Shown here one piece after another: positions 40,980-51,450 of a DNA stretch of 64,000 bases. The translations under genes were made by a program, and so were the position numbers. The stretch is from Burkholderia aenigmatica (GTDB lineage: Bacteria; Pseudomonadota; Gammaproteobacteria; Burkholderiales; Burkholderiaceae), in the NCBI RefSeq assembly GCF_902499175.1, contig NZ_CABVQC010000005.1, positions 1 through 64,000 on the forward strand, written 5' to 3'. Positions within the stretch are counted from its first letter, which is position 1. The number at the start of each line of letters is the position of its first letter. A model generated the notes under the pieces. It saw only the letters and a program-made list of their open reading frames with translations, was not told the origin of the DNA and ran no database searches.

Positions 40980-41975
40980 TTACGACTGCCGCGACGTCGA
41001 GTACGAGCACAACGTGAGCAGGCTTTCCTTGTAGATCGAATCGGGGAACGCGGCGATCGCCGCCGCTGCCGCCTGCGCTTCCTGGCGTGCGCATTCGAGC
41101 GTGTGATCCAGTGCGCCCGAGCGCGTGATCGCTTCGAAGATCGTGTCGAAGCGATCGGTGCCGCCCTGTTCGATCGCCTCGCGTGCCAGCGCCGACTGCT
41201 CAGGCGTGCCGCGTTCGATCAGATAGATGAGCGGCAGCGTCGGCTTGCCTTCGCGGAGGTCGTCGCCGGCATTCTTGCCCATTGCCTCGACGGTGCCCGC
41301 GTAGTCGAGCCAGTCGTCCATGATCTGGAATGCGGTACCGATCCGGCGGCCGTATTCGGCGGCGGCGGCCTCGGTCGGCGCATCGGCGCCCGCGAGCACC
41401 GCGCCCAGGCGGGCCGACGCCTCGAACAGCTTGGCCGTCTTGTAGCGGATCACCTGCATGTAGCGCGTTTCGTCGACGTCCGCGTCGTGCATATTGAGGA
41501 GCTGCAGCACCTCGCCTTCCGAGATGATCGTCGTGGCTTCGGACAGGATCTCCATCACGCGCATCTTGCCGACGCCGACCATCATCTCGAACGAGCGTGA
41601 ATAGAGGTAGTCGCCTACCAGCACGCTCGCGGCGTTGCCGAACAGCGCATTGGCGGTCTGGCGGCCGCGGCGCAGCTCGGATTCGTCGACGACGTCGTCA
41701 TGCAGCAGCGTGGCCGTGTGGATGAATTCGACGACGGCGGCCAGCACGTGCCGCTGGTGCGACGTCTCGCCGAGCGCACCGGCGACGAGCAGCAGCAACG
41801 CCGGACGCAGCCGCTTGCCGCCCGCGCCGATGATGTACTCGGCGATCTGGTTGATCAGCAACACGTCGGACGCGAGGCTTTGCCGGATAACGCGATTCAC
41901 CTGCTCCATGTCACTGGTGATCGGAGCGAGCAGGTGGGCGGCGCTGAGGGTGGGGGAGGCGGTGGACGACGACAT
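40980..41975 (-). CDS. ispB: Octaprenyl diphosphate synthase
   Basis: 331 residues. Trans-prenyltransferase that builds the all-trans side chain of ubiquinone from IPP. The two Asp-rich metal-binding motifs are LLHDDVVDESELRRG near residue 91 and FQIMDDWLDYAG near residue 216; GGKRLRPALLLL near residue 52 binds the diphosphate. Chain length (octaprenyl) is inferred from the usual Q8 of Burkholderia. It is divergent from rplU, the same arrangement as in E. coli, and supplies the same pathway as coq7 at 6216. Confidence 0.93.
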   Translation of the reverse strand: MSSSTASPTLSAAHLLAPITSDMEQVNRVIRQSLASDVLLINQIAEYIIGAGGKRLRPALLLLVAGALGETSHQRHVLAAVVEFIHTATLLHDDVVDESELRRGRQTANALFGNAASVLVGDYLYSRSFEMMVGVGKMRVMEILSEATTIISEGEVLQLLNMHDADVDETRYMQVIRYKTAKLFEASARLGAVLAGADAPTEAAAAEYGRRIGTAFQIMDDWLDYAGTVEAMGKNAGDDLREGKPTLPLIYLIERGTPEQSALAREAIEQGGTDRFDTIFEAITRSGALDHTLECARQEAQAAAAAIAAFPDSIYKESLLTLCSYSTSRQS

Positions 41976-42101
41976 GATGATGGAATTGGGTGATGCGGCG
42001 GATTATAAGGCGAATCCGAGATATCCCGGTCTGTGACACGTGCCGCAGCCGCGAATTTGGCCATTCGGCCGAGGCCGGCACACGGCAATCGTCGATGGGT
42101 T

Positions 42102-42130
42102 TTGACTTCGGCGCTAAGCCCATGTATAAT
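42102..42130 (+). promoter_or_regulatory. Strong sigma70 promoter of rplU-rpmA
   Basis: -35 TTGACT (42102-42107) and a perfect -10 TATAAT (42125-42130) with 17-bp spacing, 55 bp before the rplU start. It is the best promoter match in the window, as expected for ribosomal protein genes. Confidence 0.85.
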
Positions 42131-42185
42131 CACGTGTTTTCCGCGCGTGGTGTGCGGAAAATTTGGATCCAGAGTGAGGTTCTCA

Positions 42186-42497
42186 ATGTACGCGGTCATA
42201 AAAACCGGCGGCAAGCAGTACAAGGTTGCCGTTGGCGAAAAACTCAAAGTAGAACAGATACCGGCTGACATTGACGCTGAAATCACGCTCGACCAGGTTC
42301 TCGCAGTGGGCGAAGGCGAATCGATTAAGTTCGGTACGCCGCTGGTCAGTGGGGCTTCCGTCAAGGCCACCGTTGTGTCGCACGGTCGTCATGCCAAGGT
42401 CACCATCTTCAAGATGCGTCGCCGGAAGCACTACCAAAAGCACGGCGGCCACCGCCAGAACTACACTGAGCTGCGCATCGACGCGATCAACGCGTAA
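42186..42497 (+). CDS. rplU: 50S ribosomal protein L21
   Basis: 103 residues, the family length. [14 protein letters not shown] at the N-terminus and [16 protein letters not shown] near residue 77 are the L21 signatures; the protein binds 23S rRNA. ATG 42186 is the conserved start although the frame is open further upstream. It is followed 24 bp later by rpmA and driven by the promoter at 42102. Confidence 0.97.
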   Translation: MYAVIKTGGKQYKVAVGEKLKVEQIPADIDAEITLDQVLAVGEGESIKFGTPLVSGASVKATVVSHGRHAKVTIFKMRRRKHYQKHGGHRQNYTELRIDAINA

Positions 42498-42521
42498 GCG
42501 CCTCGGTAAAGGAGCAATCAG

Positions 42522-42785
42522 ATGGCACACAAAAAGGCAGGCGGCTCTTCCCGGAACGGCCGCGACTCCGAGTCGAAACGTCTCGGCGTGAAAGTGTACG
42601 GCGGCCAGGCAATCAATGCCGGCGGCATCATCGTGCGTCAGCGCGGTACGCGCATGCACGCAGGCGAGAACGTCGGCATGGGCAAGGATCACACCCTGTT
42701 CGCGCTGGTCGACGGTCACGTCAAGTTCGCGACGAAGGGCGCGGATAAGAAGCATCTGGTCATCGTTGTCCCGGCGGCTGCCTAA
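42522..42785 (+). CDS. rpmA: 50S ribosomal protein L27
   Basis: 87 residues. [16 protein letters not shown] at the N-terminus reaches toward the peptidyl transferase centre; [18 protein letters not shown] near residue 35 is the family signature. A strong AAAGGAG ribosome site. It is the last gene before a terminator, so rplU-rpmA form one message and obgE follows separately or by read-through. Confidence 0.97.
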
Positions 42786-42813
42786 GTTCAGGCACCCAAG
42801 GGCTTCGTAGCCG

Positions 42814-42847
42814 AAAGGCCCCGCAGTCTTCGCGGGGCCTTTTTTTA
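42814..42847 (+). terminator. Intrinsic terminator of rplU-rpmA
   Basis: 11-bp stem AAAGGCCCCGC with GCGGGGCCTTT, 7-nt loop, then T tract, 29 nt after the rpmA stop. Confidence 0.93.
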
Positions 42848-42970
42848 TTTGGCCGCCGGGCGCGTGTGCGTTCGGGCGGCCATCGCGCAACCGGCGTACG
42901 ATCGGCCGAACGGCAGATTGTTCAAGCGTGCCGGTGCGCGGCACAATAGCGGAAATACTGGGCGGAGTGA

Positions 42971-44086
<1,116 letters not shown>

Positions 44087-44176
44087 GTTGTTCCGGAACG
44101 CGCCGGGCGTGCCGCCCGGCGTCGGCGTTCAATCGCGTCCGGCCGGGCAGGCATCAGATACAGGAGACAGTGCAGG

Positions 44177-45295
44177 ATGCGTTCGATCATCGCGGATTCG
44201 AAGCGATTGGTGGTGAAGGTGGGTTCCAGCCTAGTGACCAACGACGGCAAGGGGCTCGATCATGCAGCAATCGGCCGCTGGGCGGCGCAGATCGCCGCGC
44301 TGCGTGCGCAAGGCAAGGAAGTCGTGCTCGTCAGTTCGGGCGCGATTGCCGAAGGGATGCAGCGGCTCGGCTGGAGCAAGCGGCCGCGGGAAATCGACGA
44401 GTTGCAGGCCGCCGCCGCAGTCGGCCAGATGGGGCTCGCGCAGGTCTATGAGAGCCGCTTCACCGAGCACGACATCCGCACCGCGCAGATCCTGCTCACG
44501 CATGCCGACCTGGCAGACCGCGAGCGTTACCTGAATGCGCGTTCGACGCTGCTGACACTGTTGCGGCTTGGCGTCGTGCCGATCATCAACGAGAACGACA
44601 CGGTCGTCACCGACGAAATCAAGTTCGGCGACAACGACACGCTCGGCGCGCTCGTTGCAAACCTGATCGAAGGCGATGCACTGATCATCCTGACCGACCA
44701 GACGGGGCTGTTCACGGCCGATCCGCGCAAGGATCCGAGCGCGACGCTCGTTGCGGAAGCCAGCGCAGGCGCGCCGGAACTCGAGGCGATGGCGGGCGGT
44801 GCAGGCTCGAGCCTTGGCCGCGGCGGGATGCTGACGAAGATCCTCGCGGCGAAACGTGCGGCGCACAGCGGCGCGAATACCGTGATCGCGAGCGGCCGGG
44901 AGACTGACGTGCTCGTGCGTCTGGCGGCCGGCGAGGCGATCGGCACGCAACTGATCGCACGTACCGCGCGGATGGCGGCGCGCAAGCAGTGGATGGCCGA
45001 CCATCTTCAGGTGCGCGGCCACGTCGTGATCGACGCAGGCGCGGTCGAGAAGCTGACGGCCGGCGGCAAGAGCCTGCTGCCGATTGGCGTGGTCGGCGTG
45101 CAGGGCGCGTTCGCGCGCGGTGAAGTCATCGCGTGTGTCGATCCTGCCGGGCGCGAAGTGGCGCGTGGGCTTACGAACTACAGCAGTGCGGAGACGAAGC
45201 TGATTCACCGCAAGCCGAGCGGCGAGATCGAATCCGTGCTCGGCTACATGCTGGAGCCCGAGTTGATCCATCGCGACAACCTGGTGCTGGTGTGA
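44177..45295 (+). CDS. proB: Glutamate 5-kinase
   Basis: 372 residues. First step of proline synthesis, phosphorylating glutamate. The amino-acid kinase domain (about 1-255) has [15 protein letters not shown] at the N-terminus and [17 protein letters not shown] near residue 139; a C-terminal PUA domain (about 280-360, [21 protein letters not shown] region) completes the E. coli-type enzyme. Feedback inhibition by proline is known for the family. It lies 90 bp after obgE, behind an inverted repeat at 44100-44121. Confidence 0.95.
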   Translation: MRSIIADSKRLVVKVGSSLVTNDGKGLDHAAIGRWAAQIAALRAQGKEVVLVSSGAIAEGMQRLGWSKRPREIDELQAAAAVGQMGLAQVYESRFTEHDIRTAQILLTHADLADRERYLNARSTLLTLLRLGVVPIINENDTVVTDEIKFGDNDTLGALVANLIEGDALIILTDQTGLFTADPRKDPSATLVAEASAGAPELEAMAGGAGSSLGRGGMLTKILAAKRAAHSGANTVIASGRETDVLVRLAAGEAIGTQLIARTARMAARKQWMADHLQVRGHVVIDAGAVEKLTAGGKSLLPIGVVGVQGAFARGEVIACVDPAGREVARGLTNYSSAETKLIHRKPSGEIESVLGYMLEPELIHRDNLVLV

Positions 45296-45327
45296 CCATT
45301 CGCGTCTTCGGTTCCGGCCTTCAAATG

Positions 45328-45355
45328 TAAAAGCCCGCGTGATGCGGGCTTTTTT
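45328..45355 (+). terminator. Intrinsic terminator of proB
   Basis: 10-bp stem AAAAGCCCGC with GCGGGCTTTT, loop GTGAT, followed by T; 33 nt after the proB stop. Confidence 0.92.
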
Positions 45356-45394
45356 CATGCGGCGTACAGGCGGCACGGCGGGCGCCGCGCGCCG

Positions 45395-45952
45395 TCAGCG
45401 CAACTGGCTCATCGCGGTGCGGTGAAACCGGATGTTCTCCAGGATCTGCTGGGTCGTGCCCTGCGGCATCTTGTTCGAGCAGAAGTAGTCCTGATAGAGC
45501 GCCGAGTGATAGGCATTCAGCTCGCCGTTCTCGATGCGCCGCCAGTCGTTCTCGACCGTGCGATCCCAGCCGTCGTGTTCCGAATTCAGGCCGGCATACT
45601 GGCGCCACTCGTAAGTGTCGCAGCGGATACCTTCGTAGTTCACGTTGCGCGCACCGGCCGGGCTCGTGATGACGACTGCGAAGCGCACGACGCCATCGGT
45701 GCCGACCGCGAGCGACTTCGCATCGACGAAGAACTTGAGCGGCGTGTTCTGCGATACGTTGAACGGCAGCAGGTCACCCGCCTGCGGCAGCGGCGGCAGC
45801 GAATCGACCGCGTTTTCCTTCCAGGTTCCCTGGCGGTCCAGCAGATACACGAACTCGCTGTCGTCCTTGTTGGTCGGCGTCTTCGAATTCGCGCAACCTG
45901 CCAGCGTGGCCACCGCGGCAATCGATGCGAGCGCGAGAGCAATCGCTTTCAA
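45395..45952 (-). CDS. CNP1-like family lipoprotein
   Basis: 185 residues. The start is TTG 45952, with GAGGAA 6 nt upstream; only this start gives a complete lipoprotein signal peptide, with lipobox LAGC and the lipidated Cys at residue 20. The body (SEFVYLLDRQGTWKE ... RCDTYEWRQYAG ... YQDYFCSNKMPQ) matches what I recall as the CNP1-like family (PF08750), whose function is unknown. Asn after the Cys would favour outer-membrane sorting. It follows rppH, but a strong terminator stands between them. Confidence 0.78.
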   Translation of the reverse strand: MKAIALALASIAAVATLAGCANSKTPTNKDDSEFVYLLDRQGTWKENAVDSLPPLPQAGDLLPFNVSQNTPLKFFVDAKSLAVGTDGVVRFAVVITSPAGARNVNYEGIRCDTYEWRQYAGLNSEHDGWDRTVENDWRRIENGELNAYHSALYQDYFCSNKMPQGTTQQILENIRFHRTAMSQLR

Positions 45953-45966
45953 TATGCATTCCTCGT

Positions 45967-45997
45967 AAAAAAAGGGCGCGACACCAAGGTCGCGCCC
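45967..45997 (-). terminator. Intrinsic terminator between rppH and the CNP1-like gene
   Basis: On the minus strand, a perfect 9-bp stem (GGGCGCGAC with GTCGCGCCC, 6-nt loop) is followed by seven T. The T tract ends 14 nt before the TTG start of the downstream lipoprotein gene and abuts its ribosome site. Confidence 0.9.
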
Positions 45998-46016
45998 GGT
46001 CATGCAGTTCGATTCG

Positions 46017-46664
46017 TCATTTACCGACGATCACGTGGGGCGGCATCTCGTCGAGCGTGCTCGCTTCCACTTCGATCTCCGAACAGACTACCGATGTGTC
46101 GACAATCGTCAGCGTCTGCTGGGCCTGCACGCCAATGACGCGCGGATAGCGCGACAGACGCGGCCCGCGCGGCTTCTCGGCTCGCTGCGCCGGGCGGCGC
46201 AGGAAGCGCGACAGTTCCGTCAGCGCCAACTGATAGACATCCCGCTTGAACTCGATCACCGCATCGAGCGGCACCCAGTACTCGTTCCAGCGCCACGCAT
46301 CGAACTCCGGGTGGTCGGTCGCGCGCAAGCAAATGTCGCAATCGCGTCCAACCATCCGCAGCAGGAACCAGATCTGCTTCTGGCCGCGGTAATGACCGCG
46401 TACTTCGCGTTTAATGAACTTGTCAGGCACCTCATAACGCAACCAGTCGCGGGTGCGGCCGATTATCTTGACGTGTTCCGGATGCAGGCCCGTTTCCTCG
46501 TGCAGTTCCCGGTACATCGCCTGCATGGGGGTCTCGCCGTACTTGATCCCACCTTGAGGAAACTGCCAGGAATGCTCGCGGAGCCGCTTGCCCCAAAACA
46601 CCTCGTTGCGCGCGTTCAAGAGGATGATGCCGACGTTCGGGCGAAAGCCTTCACGATCCAGCAT
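46017..46664 (-). CDS. rppH: RNA pyrophosphohydrolase RppH
   Basis: 215 residues. Nudix enzyme that removes pyrophosphate from mRNA 5' ends and so starts RNase E decay. The Nudix box begins [13 protein letters not shown] near residue 38 and ends [26 protein letters not shown] and [16 protein letters not shown] are RppH-specific. It is about 40 residues longer than E. coli RppH (176), with a basic Pro/Arg stretch ([20 protein letters not shown]) and a variable tail. The 1085-codon open frame that includes it is mostly antisense to proS; ATG 46664 is the real start. Confidence 0.93.
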   Translation of the reverse strand: MLDREGFRPNVGIILLNARNEVFWGKRLREHSWQFPQGGIKYGETPMQAMYRELHEETGLHPEHVKIIGRTRDWLRYEVPDKFIKREVRGHYRGQKQIWFLLRMVGRDCDICLRATDHPEFDAWRWNEYWVPLDAVIEFKRDVYQLALTELSRFLRRPAQRAEKPRGPRLSRYPRVIGVQAQQTLTIVDTSVVCSEIEVEASTLDEMPPHVIVGK

Positions 46665-46697
46665 ACAACCACCTTCGAATCCTTTAAAATTGCTTTG

Positions 46698-46703
46698 ATT
46701 ATA
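46698..46703 (-). promoter_or_regulatory. Possible -10 element of rppH
   Basis: TATAAT on the minus strand, 34 bp before the rppH start, in an AT-rich patch. No convincing -35 at 16-18 bp. Confidence 0.35.
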
Positions 46704-46853
46704 AACAGATAACGGGCGCTGCGCACCGTGACGGAGCGAATCCGCGCGGGGCGTGCCGATTGAATTGTCCCTGATTAGTCTGCTACGTCGTCTGCGCCAT
46801 CGTCGTTCATCGTTGTTCGCCGCGCGCAGCTTTTTCACCTTGAAACTTTTTCG

Positions 46854-46880
46854 GGCGCCCCGCCTGGGGGCGCCGTTTTT
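46854..46880 (+). promoter_or_regulatory. Terminator-like hairpin in the proS leader
   Basis: 8-bp GC stem GGCGCCCC (46854-46861) with GGGGCGCC (46867-46874), loop GCCTG, followed by GTTTTT, ending 12 nt before the proS ATG. It looks like an intrinsic terminator placed within the 5' leader, so attenuation is possible. No competing anti-terminator stem was worked out. Confidence 0.5.
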
Positions 46881-46892
46881 GGAACCGTCCGC

Positions 46893-48629
46893 ATGAAAGC
46901 TTCCCGTTTCTTTATCGGCACCCTGAAAGAAGCACCCGCCGACGCAGAGATCGTCAGCCACAAGCTGATGGTGCGCGCCGGCATGATCCGTCGTGTCGCC
47001 GGCGGCATCTATAACTACCTGCCGGTCGGCCTGCGTTCGATTCGCAAGGTCGAGGCGATCGTGCGCGAGGAAATGAACCGGGCGGGCGCCATCGAGCTGC
47101 TGATGCCGGCCGTGCAACCAGCCGAACTGTGGCAGGAATCGGGCCGCTGGGAACAGTACGGCCCCGAGCTGCTGCGCTTCAAGGACCGCAAGGACAATGA
47201 CTTCGTGATCGGGCCGACGCACGAGGAAGTCATCACCGACATCGCGCGCAACCAGATCAAGAGCTACCGGCAGATGCCGGTGAACTTCTACCAGATCCAG
47301 ACGAAGTTCCGCGACGAGATCCGCCCGCGCTTCGGCGTGATGCGCGGCCGCGAATTCATCATGAAGGACGCGTACTCGTTCGACAAGGATGCGGCCGGCC
47401 TGAACGAGTCGTATCGCAAGATGTACGACGCGTACGTGCGCATTTTCACGCGCCTCGGCCTGGAATTCCGCGCGGTCGCGGCCGACAGCGGCTCGATCGG
47501 CGGCAACTTCTCGCACGAATTCCACGTGATCGCCGACACCGGTGAAGACGCGATCGCCTACTGCCCGACGTCCGAATTCGCGGCGAACATCGAGGCGGCC
47601 GAAGCACTGCCGCTGATCGCCGAGCGCGCGGCGCCGGCCGAAGCGATGGAGAAGGTCGCGACGCCCGGCAAGGCGAAGTGCGAAGCCGTCGCCGAACTGC
47701 TGGCCATCCCGCTCGAGCGCACGATCAAGTCGATCGTGCTCGCGACCGACAACGAAGGCGCCGAGCCGACCATCTGGCTTGTGATGCTGCGCGGCGATCA
47801 CGATCTGAACGAGATCAAGGTGTCGAAGCTGCCGGGCCTGAAGAACCACCGCTTCGCGACCGAACAGGAAATCGTCGAGTGGTTCGGCACGCCGCCGGGT
47901 TATCTCGGCCCGGTCGGCACGAAGAAGCCGGTGAAGGTGATTGCCGATCGCACGGTCGCGAACATGAGCGACTTCGTCGTCGGCGCGAACGAGGTCGACT
48001 ATCACATCGCGGGTGTGAACTGGGGCCGCGACCTGCCGGAGCCGGACGTTGCCGACGTGCGCAACGTGAAGAAGGGCGATCCGTCGCCGGACGGCAAGGG
48101 CGTGATCGACATCTGCCGCGGCATCGAGGTCGGCCACGTGTTCCAGCTCGGCACCAAGTATTCGGAAGCGATGGGTGCGACGTTCCTCGACGAATCGGGC
48201 AAGCCGCAGCCGATGCTGATGGGCTGCTACGGCGTCGGCGTCACGCGTATTCTCGGCGCGGCGATCGAGCAGAACTTCGACGACAAGGGCATCATCTGGC
48301 CGGAATCGATCGCGCCGTTCGAAGTCGTGCTGTGCCCGATGGGCTATGACCGCAGCGACATGGTGCGCGAGACCGCCGACAAGCTGTACGCGGAACTCGT
48401 CGCAGCCGGCATCGACGTGATCCTCGACGACCGCGGCGAGCGCCCGGGCGTGATGTTCGCCGACTGGGAGCTGATCGGCGTGCCGCATCGCCTCGTAATC
48501 GGCGAGCGCGGGCTGAAGGAAGGCAAGATCGAGTATCAGGGCCGCCGCGACGCCGAAGCGACGCTGCTGCCGGCGGAATCGGCCGCGGCCACGGTCGTGG
48601 AGAAGATCCGCGCCGCGCTCGCGCGCTAA
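46893..48629 (+). CDS. proS: Prolyl-tRNA synthetase
   Basis: 578 residues, bacterial-type ProRS. Class II motifs: motif 2 region [21 protein letters not shown] split around residue 145, and motif 3 [17 protein letters not shown] near residue 445. An INS editing domain (about 225-405, YbaK-like, clearing Ala-tRNA-Pro) lies between motifs 2 and 3, then the anticodon-binding domain. It is longer than the 572-residue E. coli enzyme by only a few residues. It has a 228-bp divergent gap with rppH and a hairpin just before the start. Confidence 0.95.
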   Translation: MKASRFFIGTLKEAPADAEIVSHKLMVRAGMIRRVAGGIYNYLPVGLRSIRKVEAIVREEMNRAGAIELLMPAVQPAELWQESGRWEQYGPELLRFKDRKDNDFVIGPTHEEVITDIARNQIKSYRQMPVNFYQIQTKFRDEIRPRFGVMRGREFIMKDAYSFDKDAAGLNESYRKMYDAYVRIFTRLGLEFRAVAADSGSIGGNFSHEFHVIADTGEDAIAYCPTSEFAANIEAAEALPLIAERAAPAEAMEKVATPGKAKCEAVAELLAIPLERTIKSIVLATDNEGAEPTIWLVMLRGDHDLNEIKVSKLPGLKNHRFATEQEIVEWFGTPPGYLGPVGTKKPVKVIADRTVANMSDFVVGANEVDYHIAGVNWGRDLPEPDVADVRNVKKGDPSPDGKGVIDICRGIEVGHVFQLGTKYSEAMGATFLDESGKPQPMLMGCYGVGVTRILGAAIEQNFDDKGIIWPESIAPFEVVLCPMGYDRSDMVRETADKLYAELVAAGIDVILDDRGERPGVMFADWELIGVPHRLVIGERGLKEGKIEYQGRRDAEATLLPAESAAATVVEKIRAALAR

Positions 48630-48650
48630 GCGCACCGACCGGGGAACGCG

Positions 48651-49253
48651 GTGGAATACACCTTCATGTCGGCCACCGTGCTCCTGGTGCTGATCACCGA
48701 TCCGCTCGGTAACATCCCGCTGTTCATTTCGGCGATGCGGGATGTGCCGCGCGAGCGGCGCGTGAAGCTGATCCTGCGTGAAGTGGGGATCGCGTTCGTG
48801 ATCCTGCTGTTCTTCATGCTGGTCGGCGATCGCTTCCTGCGGATGATGAGTCTCACCGACCTGTCGCTGCGGCTCGGCGGCGGGATCGTGCTGTTCCTGA
48901 TCGCGCTGCGGATGATCTTCCCGCATCCGGACGGTGCGCTCGGCAGCGATCCGCGCGCGGGCGGCGAGCCGTTCATCGTCCCGCTCGCGATTCCGGCGCT
49001 CGCCGGGCCGTCCGCGCTCGCGACGGTGATGCTGCTGACGTCGCAGGGGCCCGGCAAGATGCTCGAGTGGGTCGGCGCGCTGACGGTCACGATGATCGTC
49101 TGCGCGGTGACGCTGGTGCTGGCCGAGCGGATCCAGCAATGGATCGGCGAGCGCACCGTCGCGGCGTTCGAGCGGCTGATGGGGCTCGTGCTCGTCGCGA
49201 TTTCGGTCGAGATGATGCTGGGCGGTATCCGCGCGTTCGTGCACCAGTTGTAG
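48651..49253 (+). CDS. MarC family integral membrane protein
   Basis: 200 residues, about six membrane helices. [21 protein letters not shown] at the N-terminus, [16 protein letters not shown] near residue 75 and [18 protein letters not shown] near residue 108 are the MarC/UPF0056 signature. The family was named after the mar locus but its role is not established. Start is GTG 48651 behind CGGGGAACG; an ATG six codons on is the alternative. It lies 21 bp after proS and likely shares its message. Confidence 0.88.
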   Translation: MEYTFMSATVLLVLITDPLGNIPLFISAMRDVPRERRVKLILREVGIAFVILLFFMLVGDRFLRMMSLTDLSLRLGGGIVLFLIALRMIFPHPDGALGSDPRAGGEPFIVPLAIPALAGPSALATVMLLTSQGPGKMLEWVGALTVTMIVCAVTLVLAERIQQWIGERTVAAFERLMGLVLVAISVEMMLGGIRAFVHQL

Positions 49254-49282
49254 GGCGGGGCGGCGCGTACCCAAGACGCCCC

Positions 49283-49322
49283 AAAAAAAGCGGCGCTCCG
49301 GGAAGCCGGAGCGCCGCTTTCT
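49283..49322. terminator. Bidirectional terminator between marC-type gene and hpt
   Basis: 12-bp perfect stem GCGGCGCTCCGG with CCGGAGCGCCGC, loop GAAG, an A tract on the left (serving the minus strand) and a shorter T tract on the right. Confidence 0.9.
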
Positions 49323-49347
49323 ATTGATAGCGTGCGGAGCGGGGCGC

Positions 49348-49899
49348 TCAGACGTTCGTGGTCAGCGCACGGATCGTCGGCAGGTTGCGCCAGTAGCCCT
49401 TTGCATCCATCCCGCAGCCGAACACGTAACGGTCCGGCACCGCGAAACCGCAGAAGTCGGGGTGCAGCGGCTTGGCCTTCGCGAGCGTCTTCTCGCACAG
49501 CACGGCCGACATGAAGCGCTTGGCGCCCATGTCGAGGATACGGTCGCGGATCGCGGCCATCGTCTCGCCTTCGTCGAGGATGTCGTCGAGCACGAGCACG
49601 ATCCGGTCCTTCACCGATTCGCGCGGCGCGACGCGCCAGTGCATTTCCGGGCTGCCCTGCGTCGTATTGCGGTAGCGGGTCAGGTGGATGTAGTCGAATT
49701 CGAGCGGGAAATCGAGATGCGGCAGCAGCATCCCGGTAAACACCGCGGCGCCACCCATCACCGAGAGAACGAGCGGGAACGCATCGCCGATCTCGGCGCG
49801 GATCGCGTCGGCCATCCGGGAGATCGACGCATTGACGGCGTCCACCGAGACGATCTCTTCGGAGTGGTTGAAAATGTGGAGGGCTTCTTCGCGGTTCAT
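49348..49899 (-). CDS. hpt: Hypoxanthine(-guanine) phosphoribosyltransferase
   Basis: 183 residues. Purine salvage enzyme converting hypoxanthine or guanine with PRPP to the nucleotide. The PRPP-binding motif [14 protein letters not shown] is near residue 103, and the [14 protein letters not shown] and [10 protein letters not shown] blocks fit this phosphoribosyltransferase group. ATG 49899 ([15 protein letters not shown]) is preferred to an in-frame codon nine codons upstream. It lies downstream of ffh on the same strand with a 94-bp gap. Confidence 0.87.
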   Translation of the reverse strand: MNREEALHIFNHSEEIVSVDAVNASISRMADAIRAEIGDAFPLVLSVMGGAAVFTGMLLPHLDFPLEFDYIHLTRYRNTTQGSPEMHWRVAPRESVKDRIVLVLDDILDEGETMAAIRDRILDMGAKRFMSAVLCEKTLAKAKPLHPDFCGFAVPDRYVFGCGMDAKGYWRNLPTIRALTTNV

Positions 49900-49993
49900 G
49901 TGTTCTGGCGGGCAGTCGGTATACAAATAAGAATGAAGCAGAACGGCTGGCGCGCGCTACAGCAAAAACCCGCGCGCCGGCCGCCGGGCGGAA

Positions 49994-51361
49994 TCAGCGC
50001 ATGCCGGGCATCATGCCCTTCAGGCCGCGCATCATCTTCTGCATGTTGCCGCCCTTCAGCTTCTTCATCATCGTACGCATCTGGTCGTACTGGTTCAGCA
50101 TCCGGTTGACTTCCTGCACCGGCACGCCCGCGCCGGCTGCAATGCGGCGCTTGCGCGTCGCCTTGATGATCTCGGGTTTCGCGCGCTCGGCGGGCGTCAT
50201 CGAGCTGATGATGCCTTCCATCCGGCGGATCGACTTCTCGGCCTGGCCCATGTCGGCGCCGGCCGCCGCCTGCTGGAACTGCGCAGGCAGCTTGTCCATC
50301 AGCGACGACAGGCCGCCCATGTTCTTCATCTGCGAGATCTGCGCGCGGAAATCGTTCAGGTCGAAGTCGCCGCCTTTCTTGACCTTGTCGGCGAGCTTCT
50401 GTGCGGCCTGCACGTCGACGCCGCGTTGCGCCTCCTCGACGAGCGCGAGGATGTCGCCCATGCCGAGGATCCGGTTCGCCATCCGGTCGGGGTGGAACAC
50501 CTCGAGGCCGTCGAGCTTTTCGGCGACACCGACGAACTTGATCGGCTTGCCCGTGACGTGACGCACCGACAGCGCGGCGCCGCCGCGCGAATCGCCGTCG
50601 AGCTTGGTCAGCACGACGCCGGTGAGCGGCAGCGTGTCGTTGAACGCCTTCGCGGTGTTGACCGCGTCCTGGCCGAGCATCGCGTCGACGACGAACAGCG
50701 TTTCGGCCGGCTTCAGCGTGCCGTGCAGCGCGGCGATTTCCTGCATCATCGCCTCGTCGATGCCGAGGCGGCCGGCCGTATCGACGATCAGCACGTCATG
50801 GTAGTGGCGCTTCGCCCAGTCGACGGCCGCGACTGCGATGTCGACGGGTTTCTGGTCCGGCGTGGACGGGAAGAAGTCGGCACCGACCTGTTCGCTCACC
50901 GTTTTCAGCTGCATGATTGCGGCCGGGCGATACACGTCGCACGATACGGTCAGCACCTTCTTCTTGTACTTCTCGCGCAGCAGCTTCGCGAGCTTGCCGG
51001 CGGTCGTGGTCTTGCCCGCGCCCTGCAGGCCGGCCATCAGGATCACCGCGGGCGGCGTGACCGCGAGGTTCAGCTCGGCGGCCTTGCCTTCGTAGTCGCC
51101 GCCGATCACGGCGGTCAGTTCCTTCTGGACCACGCCGACCAGCGCCTGACCCGGCGACAGGCTGCTGATCACTTCTTCGCCGAGCGCCTTTTCCTTGACC
51201 TTGGCGATGAATTCGCGGACGACCGGCAGCGAGACGTCGGCCTCCAGCAATGCGAGACGCACCTCGCGGAGCATCTCCTGCGTGTTCGCCTCGGTAAGCC
51301 GGGCCTCGCCGCGCAGCGTCTTGACGACGCGCGCCATCCGTTGAGTGAGATTGTCGAGCAT
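49994..51361 (-). CDS. ffh: Signal recognition particle protein Ffh
   Basis: 455 residues. SRP54 GTPase that binds 4.5S RNA and signal sequences of inner-membrane proteins. N domain, then G domain with P-loop MAGLQGAGKTTTAGKLA near residue 103 and DTAGRLGIDEAMMQE near residue 194, and a Met-rich M domain (about 300-455) ending MMKKLKGGNMQKMMRG. ATG 51361 begins the conserved MLDNLTQRM. It is divergent from ypjD across an 89-bp gap. Confidence 0.96.
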   Translation of the reverse strand: MLDNLTQRMARVVKTLRGEARLTEANTQEMLREVRLALLEADVSLPVVREFIAKVKEKALGEEVISSLSPGQALVGVVQKELTAVIGGDYEGKAAELNLAVTPPAVILMAGLQGAGKTTTAGKLAKLLREKYKKKVLTVSCDVYRPAAIMQLKTVSEQVGADFFPSTPDQKPVDIAVAAVDWAKRHYHDVLIVDTAGRLGIDEAMMQEIAALHGTLKPAETLFVVDAMLGQDAVNTAKAFNDTLPLTGVVLTKLDGDSRGGAALSVRHVTGKPIKFVGVAEKLDGLEVFHPDRMANRILGMGDILALVEEAQRGVDVQAAQKLADKVKKGGDFDLNDFRAQISQMKNMGGLSSLMDKLPAQFQQAAAGADMGQAEKSIRRMEGIISSMTPAERAKPEIIKATRKRRIAAGAGVPVQEVNRMLNQYDQMRTMMKKLKGGNMQKMMRGLKGMMPGMR

Positions 51362-51450
51362 GGGGAGCGATGGACAGTGGGGCCCGAAGGCGCGGCGGAA
51401 CCGAACAAAGGGAGCCGTCGCGGGAAGGGGGCCTAGTGTAAACTTCGAAC

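Noticed and set aside
44100..44121. Terminator between obgE and proB
   Set aside because: CGCCGGGCG with CGCCCGGCG forms a 9-bp stem but there is no T tract, so it is not listed as a terminator.
46017..49274. 1085-codon open frame on the minus strand
   Set aside because: Only its last 215 codons are a gene (rppH). The rest is antisense to proS and the MarC-type gene, has Arg/His-rich composition typical of GC-rich antisense frames, and crosses intergenic DNA.
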